DNA of 64,000 nucleotides from CAXTPV01 sp965276715 (GTDB lineage: Bacteria; Pseudomonadota; Alphaproteobacteria; Acetobacterales; Acetobacteraceae). Location of the stretch: contig OZ255622.1 in assembly GCA_965276715.1 (NCBI GenBank), positions 2,852,001 to 2,916,000 on the forward strand. The letters are read 5' to 3'. The notes below the pieces were generated by a model. The model was not told the origin of the DNA and made no database searches. It saw nothing but the letters and a program-made list of their open reading frames with translations. Shown piece by piece: positions 55,727 through 62,507 of this stretch; positions within the stretch are counted from its first letter, which is position 1; each line of letters opens with the position of its first letter. The position numbers and the translations under genes were made by a program.

Positions 55727-56965
55727 CTAGGGCTCCTCGAGTCGCGCGACAGGCGAGCGGCGCACGGGACCGATCAGCGGTGCAAGCCGCACATCCTCCA
55801 CATGGTTGCAACGGAACCAGACCCGCACTGGATCGGCATCGCCGTGTCCCGCCGCCGCGGCCTCCAGCAGGATACGCGCGTCCGCGGGCTCGCGCTGCGT
55901 CGACCAGTTGGCGCGCGCCGTCTCGAGCGCGCGGTCCGGCTCGTGCAGGAGATGCAGCTCGAAGCGAGCCTGCTCCCGTCTGTGGATGGTATCGCCACGC
56001 AACCGGCTGGTCTCGAACCGGGCGGCGAGGTCGGCGACATGAGCCGCGAGGCGAGCATCGCCCGTCATCTGCTCGGCAAGTGCCAGCCGCAGCAGCAACG
56101 GATCGATGCGCATCCGGTCGGGCGCCTGCAGAAGTTCGATCACCTCCGGCGCGCGGCCATGGTCCAGCAGCCAGTCCGACCAGGCGCCGAGAAGATACGG
56201 ATCATCGCCGTCGAGCGCCATCGCGTCGCGGTAGCGCTGCTCGGTCGACGGATCGCCCAGCCGCTCCGCGATCTCGGCCGCCAGCGTCATCGCCCATTCG
56301 GCGGTCTCCGGCTGCGCCTTGGCTTCCGCATTGTTCTCGGCCAGCGAAATCGTTATCGCCTTCAACGCGAGGGCCGCATGGCCGGTCAGCGCCATGATCG
56401 CGGCGGTGCAGATGTCCGGCGCGAGCCCGATGACGTGCGTCGCGAGCTGTCCGCAATCGCGCAGCGCGGCGGGATAATTGCCCTGCACCTGCTCGACCGA
56501 GGCCAGCGTGAGCCAGGCCTGCTCCGAATCCGGATCGGTGGCGAGAACCCGGTGCAGCAGCGAGACGCTGCCGTCGAAATCATGAAAACTCTGCATCACG
56601 ACCGCCCGCAGCAGCAGCACCGGCGCCGGCGTGGTCGGGCCGAGCGGCCATGGCGTCAGGGCCGCCTGCGCGTGGCCCAGGAAGCGCGGATCGCCGAGCC
56701 GGCGCGACTGGATGATGTCCAGGCGCGCGGCCTTGGTCGCAAGTGCGAGGTCGTTGCGGTCCAGCGCCAGGCGCCTGTCGAGATCCCGCAGGCTGCGCGA
56801 GATCGGATCGGCGGCGCCAGGCACGGTCTCGAGGACGATATCGTCGCGGCCGGGGACGTTCGGCATGGCCCAGGCCGGCAACGGAGCCGCGATCAGAAGG
56901 AAAGCGAGAAGGCGGCGCGGGACATCTCCCGCGCCGCGCCCCGAGGAGCCGGAGAGCCGGATCAA
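55727..56965 (-). CDS. Exported TPR-repeat protein
   Basis: A 412-residue protein with a signal peptide (RRLLAFLLIAAPLPAWA) and helical TPR-like repeats across most of the chain (VSLLHRVLATDPDSEQAWL, YRDAMALDGDDPYLLGAWS). Start TTG 56965 is supported by GGAG 7 bp upstream; no ATG or GTG is available before the signal peptide. Probably a periplasmic scaffold. It is 20 bp downstream of the DUF4331 gene and directly before the nickel permease. Confidence 0.8.
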   Translation of the reverse strand: MIRLSGSSGRGAGDVPRRLLAFLLIAAPLPAWAMPNVPGRDDIVLETVPGAADPISRSLRDLDRRLALDRNDLALATKAARLDIIQSRRLGDPRFLGHAQAALTPWPLGPTTPAPVLLLRAVVMQSFHDFDGSVSLLHRVLATDPDSEQAWLTLASVEQVQGNYPAALRDCGQLATHVIGLAPDICTAAIMALTGHAALALKAITISLAENNAEAKAQPETAEWAMTLAAEIAERLGDPSTEQRYRDAMALDGDDPYLLGAWSDWLLDHGRAPEVIELLQAPDRMRIDPLLLRLALAEQMTGDARLAAHVADLAARFETSRLRGDTIHRREQARFELHLLHEPDRALETARANWSTQREPADARILLEAAAAGHGDADPVRVWFRCNHVEDVRLAPLIGPVRRSPVARLEEP

Positions 56966-56985
56966 GCGCCCGGCTCCGCCGGCAA

Positions 56986-58419
56986 CTACTGGTGGACCGG
57001 CTGCGGCGAGCCGCTGAGCGGCGGCTCGACATAGGGGAACGCCTGCAGGTAGTGGGTGTCGTCGGTGTAGGCGCCGTCTGTGAAGTCGAGCAGGCCCGAG
57101 GGTGCGTCCGACGCCTGACCGTAGAGGCCGAGCGAATAGAGCCGTCCCATCGCGACGCGCAGCGTGATGTCGACCGCGTCGTCGCCGGGGCGGCGCCCGT
57201 TCGGATAGCCGGCCTTGTCGCCGCCGATCACCCCGAGACGGCTCTGCGAACCATACGGCGTGATCGGAATGCTGGTGTTGAGCCGCATCTCCTCGGACGG
57301 CGTGACCGTGCCGGCCGGCTGGTTGATGCCGGCAAGCCCGGTCAGGAAGACCGCCACCAGATCGTTGCGCGGGAACTTCGTCGGTGCCTTGACGCCGGCG
57401 CTGGCGAACAGGGAGCCGATCAGCGTGGGCACGGTCGGATTGGTCACGTAGGTCAGGAACTGCGCGTCGTTGGCCGGCAGGGACGCGTTGAACTTGTCCT
57501 TGTCCTTCAGGCCGATGACCAGCTCGTTGACCAGCGGATTGGCGAGCCGCGAGACCTGGGTGAACACCGGAGCGCCGGTTCCTTGCGCGAACGAGGCGTT
57601 GTACGATGTGGTCCAGGCGCCGATCACCGGGTCCGAGCCCTTCGTCAGGCAGGCGGACGGCGCTTCTACAACGATCGAGGTGACGTTCTTCCCGGCGAGG
57701 TCGTCCTGGGCGGATGCGTCGTACTGCTCGCCGACCGGATGGGTGTAGTTGACCAGGTCGAACGTCGTGCCGAGTGCGGCGACAAACGGGTCCTTGCGCT
57801 GGCCCACGAACACGCGCGCGTCGCCGCAGCCTGGGAGTGCCAGCTCGTAGGTGAACGCCGAGGCATACGAGGCATAGTTCGGGATCGACTTGTCGCCGAT
57901 CCGGTCGGACGGCTTCTGGAACAGGCCCTGACCCTGCGGCGAGAACAGCAGCTTCTCGTTCCCGCCGTTCGTCAGCAGCGTCACATAGTAGCCTTCGACC
58001 GTGTTCTGACCTGGCGAGTTCGCGCCCGTGATCTGGCCGTCATTGACCAGCGCGATCGAGACCTGCTTGCCGCCGACGGTGACCTTGAGGTCCTTGGTCA
58101 GCTCAACGAAGTGGAACCGGAACGTCAGGTTCGGCTTCCCGCTGCCCGAATTGTCCACATTGATGTCGTAGTAGCCGAAATGATCCATGTTGAAGAAGTT
58201 GGGGCCGCCATAGGCGTCCTGCAGCGGAACATAGTCGGCGATCATCGTCACGTAGCTCGACCGGCCCGGCTCGTAGCTGCGGAACATGAAGAAGTCCGAC
58301 GCATCGAGGCGCGGCATGCCCGCGATCATCGGCGCCTCGCGGTGGCTGGACGCGTGTGCGGTGGTTTGTAGCGTTATGGCAGCGGCAAGCGACGTTGCCG
58401 CCAGCAGAAGTCTCTTCAT
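56986..58419 (-). CDS. DUF4331 exported protein
   Basis: A 477-residue protein with a signal peptide ending AHA (residue 23) and the family hallmark SSHREAP directly after it, then LDASDFFMFRSY. Cleavage at AHA gives mature Ser-Ser-His, the pattern of an N-terminal Cu/Ni-binding (ATCUN) motif. The rest is a beta-rich domain of unknown function, including DHFGYYDINVDNSGSG, GDKAGYPNGRRPGDDAVDI near the end and LNTSIP. GGGGAGA lies 8 bp before the ATG. First gene of the metal cluster. Confidence 0.9.
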   Translation of the reverse strand: MKRLLLAATSLAAAITLQTTAHASSHREAPMIAGMPRLDASDFFMFRSYEPGRSSYVTMIADYVPLQDAYGGPNFFNMDHFGYYDINVDNSGSGKPNLTFRFHFVELTKDLKVTVGGKQVSIALVNDGQITGANSPGQNTVEGYYVTLLTNGGNEKLLFSPQGQGLFQKPSDRIGDKSIPNYASYASAFTYELALPGCGDARVFVGQRKDPFVAALGTTFDLVNYTHPVGEQYDASAQDDLAGKNVTSIVVEAPSACLTKGSDPVIGAWTTSYNASFAQGTGAPVFTQVSRLANPLVNELVIGLKDKDKFNASLPANDAQFLTYVTNPTVPTLIGSLFASAGVKAPTKFPRNDLVAVFLTGLAGINQPAGTVTPSEEMRLNTSIPITPYGSQSRLGVIGGDKAGYPNGRRPGDDAVDITLRVAMGRLYSLGLYGQASDAPSGLLDFTDGAYTDDTHYLQAFPYVEPPLSGSPQPVHQ

Positions 58420-58541
58420 CCTGGTATCTCCCCGTGCGTTTCGCACTATTCCGGTCAGGCACGAAGCAGGATGGCTCCGCCTCCACCCTATCGGACTCGT
58501 ACGCCTCGTTGGATGCCCGGAATGTCGCTTTCTCCACAAAG

Positions 58542-58557
58542 ATCACGCGTTCGTGAT
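58542..58557. promoter_or_regulatory. Dyad upstream of the DUF4331/metal cluster
   Basis: ATCACG-CGTT-CGTGAT, a perfect 6-4-6 dyad, is 122 bp before the DUF4331 start and 13 bp beyond the stop codon of the Crp/Fnr gene. It may be the operator of the metal cluster. It is not a CRP site: the half-sites face the other way. Confidence 0.45.
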
Positions 58558-58570
58558 AACACGCGCGCGT

Positions 58571-59401
58571 TCAGCGACCGGCGTCGCCGCTCCTTTGCCT
58601 GGTCTCCTGCTCGTCGAAATAACGGGCAGCCTCCACTGTCACCCCGCCGAAATGCAAATAGTCCTCGTTGAACGCCGCGATGTTCCGCAAGCCTTCGACA
58701 TCCAGCAGGGTGAGGATCCTGTGCTTGATCGCGATCAGATTGCGGGCACGGAATTCCTGCAGGATACGATTGACGTGGACCGGCGTCAGACCGAGCGTAT
58801 CCCCAAGCTCGGTCTGGGTCAGCGGCAGCGGAAACGCCTCACCGTTAGTCAGTTCAACCGCGGCATGCCGCCAGAGCAGCTCGCACAGGAGGTAGGCGAT
58901 ACGGCCTCGCGCATCACGGCGCCCGAGCGAGACGATCCGCTCGCGCAGCATCGCCTCCTCCTGCAGCGAGCTCCACCATAGGGCTGCCGAGATGCGCGGA
59001 TATTGCGCGAACAGCGCCAGGATGCTGTCCCGCGAGATCGGGGCGATCCGGACCGGCGTGATCGTCCCAATCGAGTGGTCCATCGCCTTGAGCAGGAATA
59101 CGTGCGCATCGCAGAGATCGCCCGGTATCAGGAACGTCATGATCTGCCGGCCGCCATCGGGAAGGCTCCGGTAGCGGATTGCCATCCCTTCCTTCAATAC
59201 GAAGACCGACCGCGGCACCATTCCTTCGCCAACGATATCGACGTCAGCCGCGAAAGACTCGTCACGCGCAACGAGCACATCGAGAACCTCTCGATCCGAG
59301 TCCGAGAGCGGTGCGAAATGCGAGAGCTTTCGCGTCAACGGGTTCCTGCTCAAGAATCGGGGAAACGTTGGCTCGCCGTCGGCTGCCACGGACGACGTCA
59401 T
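58571..59401 (-). CDS. Crp/Fnr-family transcription regulator
   Basis: A 276-residue regulator with a cyclic-nucleotide-like beta-roll (about 30-150, VFVLKEGMAIRYRSLPDGGRQIMTFLIPGDLCDAH) and a Crp-type helix-turn-helix (PLTQTELGDTLGLTPVHVNRILQEF). The N-terminus lacks the cysteines of FNR, so it is not an iron-sulfur oxygen sensor. Ligand unknown; members of this group in alphaproteobacteria respond to redox or photosynthesis signals. Start ATG 59401 with GGAG 7 bp upstream. It lies upstream of and in line with the metal cluster, but 151 bp separate them. Confidence 0.9.
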   Translation of the reverse strand: MTSSVAADGEPTFPRFLSRNPLTRKLSHFAPLSDSDREVLDVLVARDESFAADVDIVGEGMVPRSVFVLKEGMAIRYRSLPDGGRQIMTFLIPGDLCDAHVFLLKAMDHSIGTITPVRIAPISRDSILALFAQYPRISAALWWSSLQEEAMLRERIVSLGRRDARGRIAYLLCELLWRHAAVELTNGEAFPLPLTQTELGDTLGLTPVHVNRILQEFRARNLIAIKHRILTLLDVEGLRNIAAFNEDYLHFGGVTVEAARYFDEQETRQRSGDAGR

Positions 59402-59528
59402 CACATCACTCCGCTTTCTTATCGCAGGTGAATGCCAGACATCCTTCGCGTTGGTAAAGGGGTTGAAAGCAGTGCGGCTTGGCTGCGAGGAACGGCGGAA
59501 AGGGATATCCGATGAGGCCAGACGGCCA

Positions 59529-59783
59529 TCATTCCACGCTTGACGGTTCGCGGCCTACCGAGGCGGAAAGGCTTCCCGACACAACTCTCAGCAGGCCGAT
59601 CGACGCCATGCTGACGACCACCCTCTCGCTCGTTCCCGCGATCTCCCGCTTGACCTCGATCACGCCCTCGATGGCGTCGACCATGTCCCCCGGCGCGACC
59701 ATCCCCTTCTCGATCAGCAGGAGCAGGAGGCTCTCGACGAGCAGCAGCGCCGCCTGTCCGTGTGGGTCCGGTGTCAATGTCAT
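59529..59783 (-). CDS. Small conserved-looking hypothetical protein
   Basis: An 84-residue protein beginning TLTPDPHGQAALLLVESLL, then a helical segment (EKGMVAPGDMVDAIEGVIEV) and a C-terminal helix with small residues (VVVSMASIGLLRVV). No signal peptide. The pattern LLVESLLLLLIEKG resembles small hypothetical proteins found beside sensor genes in related bacteria. Divergent from the histidine kinase gene at 59874. Possibly a small regulator; function not assignable. Confidence 0.6.
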   Translation of the reverse strand: MTLTPDPHGQAALLLVESLLLLLIEKGMVAPGDMVDAIEGVIEVKREIAGTSERVVVSMASIGLLRVVSGSLSASVGREPSSVE

Positions 59784-59873
59784 TGGTGAGGATAGCGCCG
59801 GTCGGCGCGCGCCGACGCACAACCAGGTTAGTCCGCCACGCCGCCCGGCACGCTTTCGCGCGCGTGCACGCTG

Positions 59874-61091
59874 ATGTCGCTCAACATGCAGCAACCACTG
59901 GTCTGGCGGATCGGGTCGCCACGGGCGCCGCAACTGCCCGCGTCCGCACAGATCGAGATGCGCCTGGCCGCGCAATTCGCCGCGCTCGCGGCTCACAGCG
60001 AGGATCTTCCCGCCCTCGAGCAAGAGATCTGCCGCGTCGCCGCGGAGGGCCTGAAAGTCAAGTTCGCGAAACTGCTCGTCTATGACGCTCAGGCGCGCAT
60101 CTTCCTGCTCAAGGCCGGCGTCGGCTGGCGGGACGGCATCGTCCTTCGCGCGCGCCTCGATGCGGACGTCGGAACCGCGGCCGGTTTCGCCTGGCGGAGC
60201 GGCAAGTCGATCATCTCGAACAATCTGCGGACCGAACCGCGTTTTCGCGTGCCCTCCATCCTGACCGAGCACGGGATCGTCCGCAGCATCAACGTCGTCG
60301 TCCCCGGCGACGCCGAGGCGGCCTATGGTGTTCTCGAAGTGGAAAGTCCGGATCCTGGACGGTTCACCGAACACGACGTCTCGTTCCTGCAACTCCTTGC
60401 CCAGAGCCTGGCCGCCGCGATCGGCCGCATTGCATCACGGGCCCTGCACGACGAGCAGACCCACCGAAGCGACATTGATCATCGCACGGCGCTGCACGAG
60501 CTTCAGCACAGGATCAGGAACGATCTCCAGGTTCTCTGCAGCGTCATCGACCACGAGCAACGCCGGACCGCCGATCTGGAGGCCCTGACCAGCTTCGGGC
60601 GCATCGGTCGGCGCGTCATGGCTGTCGCCGGCCTCTACGATCACCTGCTGGGCCATGGTTGCCGCGACGACGTGGACATGGGGATCTATCTCGGCTCGCT
60701 GTGCGAAAAGATCGCGCGCGCCGCCGATCTCCCTTCCAGGAATATCGTGTTGAACGCCGACCTTCAGAGCCTGATGCTGCCGATCGGTCAGGCCGTCAGG
60801 CTCGCGGTCGCGATCAACGAGCTTGTCACCAACGCGGTCGAGCACGCCTTCCCCGACGGCAGGCCGGGAACGATCGAGGTCGGGCTGACCGCGATGCCGG
60901 ACGGCGGAGACGGTTCACCCTCGCTCAGGGTCTCGGACGACGGCTGCGGCTTCAACGGGCCGAGGATCGGCAGCGCCGGCCTAGTGTTCGTGGCCGAGCT
61001 CGCCCATCAGGCCGGCGGCACGCTGGAGCGTGAGGAAGCCCAAGGCACGAGCTGGCGCATCAGGCTGGCATCGCGCGCCCGCCTGTCCTGA
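59874..61091 (+). CDS. GAF-domain sensor histidine kinase (HisKA_2 type)
   Basis: A 405-residue cytosolic kinase. A GAF domain (about 45-190, with FAWRSGKSIISNNLR and VVVPGDAEAAYGVLEV) is followed by the HisKA_2 phosphoacceptor ELQHRIRNDLQVLCSVID. The ATPase domain has NELVTNAVEHAFPDG (N box) and VSDDGCGF (G1). The closing segment SAGLVFVAELAHQAGGTL replaces the common GLGL motif. Kinases of this class often work in light, redox or general-stress pathways with unlinked regulators. No response regulator is adjacent. Confidence 0.9.
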   Translation: MSLNMQQPLVWRIGSPRAPQLPASAQIEMRLAAQFAALAAHSEDLPALEQEICRVAAEGLKVKFAKLLVYDAQARIFLLKAGVGWRDGIVLRARLDADVGTAAGFAWRSGKSIISNNLRTEPRFRVPSILTEHGIVRSINVVVPGDAEAAYGVLEVESPDPGRFTEHDVSFLQLLAQSLAAAIGRIASRALHDEQTHRSDIDHRTALHELQHRIRNDLQVLCSVIDHEQRRTADLEALTSFGRIGRRVMAVAGLYDHLLGHGCRDDVDMGIYLGSLCEKIARAADLPSRNIVLNADLQSLMLPIGQAVRLAVAINELVTNAVEHAFPDGRPGTIEVGLTAMPDGGDGSPSLRVSDDGCGFNGPRIGSAGLVFVAELAHQAGGTLEREEAQGTSWRIRLASRARLS

Positions 61092-61159
61092 CACGCGGGC
61101 AATCGAACGGCGTTCGCAAGAACCGGCCGTTCTTCTGAACCGGTCGTCGAACTGGCGGC

Positions 61160-61435
61160 TCAGTCTCCCTCGGCGGGCGAAATCCCGGGTTGTCCGTAGG
61201 AGGTCTTCTGGGGATAGCCGACCTGCAACGACTGGTAGCCGGCCGTGGATGCCAGGCCGTGACCGCCCCCGTTGCCCAGCCAGCCCGGAACCGGCGCGGC
61301 CGTGAACGTGCGGGCCGAAGCCGCGATCGGCGTGGCGTCCGGCCGGGCCGCGTCCAAGGGCTCCGGACCGGCGCACCCCGTCAGTTCCATGACGCACACG
61401 ATCGCAAGGGCCGGCCTTCTCACGCGGATCGTCAC
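61160..61435 (-). CDS. Small putative lipoprotein
   Basis: A 91-residue protein from GTG 61435 with GGGAG 7 bp upstream. A lipoprotein signal (VRRPALAIVCVMELTGC, lipobox LTGC) leads to a Gly/Ser/Tyr-rich mature chain (GWLGNGGGHGLASTAGYQS). A clear sigma-70 promoter lies 34 bp upstream. No family recognised. Confidence 0.68.
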   Translation of the reverse strand: MTIRVRRPALAIVCVMELTGCAGPEPLDAARPDATPIAASARTFTAAPVPGWLGNGGGHGLASTAGYQSLQVGYPQKTSYGQPGISPAEGD

Positions 61436-61468
61436 CGGCCACTCCCTGACGAGGCACTGCAGGTCGTT

Positions 61469-61498
61469 ACTATACCGCGACGGAAATGCGCTCGTCAA
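61469..61498 (-). promoter_or_regulatory. Sigma-70-type promoter of the lipoprotein gene
   Basis: On the minus strand TTGACG (61498-61493) is followed after 18 bp by TATAGT (61474-61469). Both boxes differ from consensus by one base, and the leader to the GTG at 61435 is about 30 bases. Confidence 0.72.
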
Positions 61499-61557
61499 AC
61501 GACGTCTGAGCGACCCCGTTTCGCGCCGGATGACCCGCCCGATCCCGCGCCGCAACA

Positions 61558-61586
61558 TTGACCTATCGGGGATGCGAGCCTAGTTG
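61558..61586 (+). promoter_or_regulatory. Candidate promoter of the sdh operon
   Basis: TTGACC (61558-61563), 17-bp spacer, TAGTTG (61581-61586), 34 bp before the sdhC ATG. The -35 box is good and the -10 weak. Confidence 0.45.
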
Positions 61587-61619
61587 CGTCCCGCAAGGAT
61601 CGGACCGGGGCAGGCAACC

Positions 61620-62054
61620 ATGGCAGATGCGCGCGACGCGTTATTCGTCGGCCAGACCAGCGACGGCCGCCCCGTCCGACGCCCCATGTCGCCCCACCTG
61701 CAGGTCTACAAGCCCCAGCTCACCTCCGTCCTCTCGATCGCCAACCGCGCCACCGGCATGGCGATCACCGCCGGCACGCTGATGATGGTCTGGTGGCTCG
61801 TTGCCGCCTCCGAGGGCCCCAGGGCCTACGCTCACGTGCAATGGTTCGCGAGCAGCGTTCTAGGCATCCTCGTGCTTGCCGGATGGACCGCCGCGCTCTG
61901 CTACCACACCTTCGCGGGCCTTCGTCACCTCGCCTGGGATGCCGGCTACGGCTATGACCTGCCCTCGGTCCATCTCTCCGGCCGCGTGACCGTCATCGCG
62001 ACGATTGCCGCGACGATCCTCATCATCGCCGCCTCCCTCGTCGTCTGGCTCTGA
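61620..62054 (+). CDS. sdhC: Succinate dehydrogenase cytochrome b556 subunit
   Basis: A 144-residue membrane anchor of complex II. The N-terminal quinone-site motif RPMSPHLQVYKP is followed by three helices and the heme-ligand segment HTFAGLRHLAWDAGYG. Start at ATG 61620; an earlier in-frame ATG at 61584 lacks support. The stop overlaps the sdhD start by 1 bp (TGATG). Confidence 0.94.
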   Translation: MADARDALFVGQTSDGRPVRRPMSPHLQVYKPQLTSVLSIANRATGMAITAGTLMMVWWLVAASEGPRAYAHVQWFASSVLGILVLAGWTAALCYHTFAGLRHLAWDAGYGYDLPSVHLSGRVTVIATIAATILIIAASLVVWL

Positions 62055-62482
62055 TGTCTCACGGCACCGGCGACAAGACCGCCACCAAGGCCGCCACCAG
62101 TTCGGGCGTCATGCGCTCCCAGCTCGGCCGCGCCCGCGGCCGCGGCGTCACCGGGCCCTCCGCTGTCGAGCACTGGAAGATCGAGCGGGTCACCGCCATC
62201 GCTCTCGTGCCGCTCACCGTCTGGTTCGTCGTCGCCGTCATCGCCCATCTCGGCGCCACCCAGCCCCAGATCGTCCACTGGGCCGGCCGGCCGGTGAACG
62301 CCGCCCTGCTGCTCGCCATGATCATCATGACCTTCCATCACACCCAGCTCGGTGTGCAGGTCATCATCGGTGACTACATACACTCCAGACCGATCGAGCT
62401 CGCCGCCACGCTCGCCAACAAGGGCGTGGCGCTCATCCTGGCGCTGCTCGCCATCGTCGCCGTGCTCAAGATGACCTTCTGA
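62054..62482 (+). CDS. sdhD: Succinate dehydrogenase membrane anchor subunit
   Basis: A 142-residue protein with a basic N-terminal tail rich in Thr/Ser/Arg, then three helices. HWKIERVTAIALVPLTVWF opens the first, and FHHTQLGVQVIIGDYIHS holds the heme/quinone-side His and the conserved Asp-Tyr. It completes the membrane part of complex II with SdhC; 25 bp before sdhA. Confidence 0.93.
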   Translation: MSHGTGDKTATKAATSSGVMRSQLGRARGRGVTGPSAVEHWKIERVTAIALVPLTVWFVVAVIAHLGATQPQIVHWAGRPVNAALLLAMIIMTFHHTQLGVQVIIGDYIHSRPIELAATLANKGVALILALLAIVAVLKMTF

Positions 62483-62507
62483 GACCACCGACTACCGAGG
62501 ACGTGTC

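Noticed and set aside
58542..58557. CRP or FNR binding site
   Set aside because: Half-sites point outward relative to TGTGA-N6-TCACA and do not match TTGAT-N4-ATCAA.
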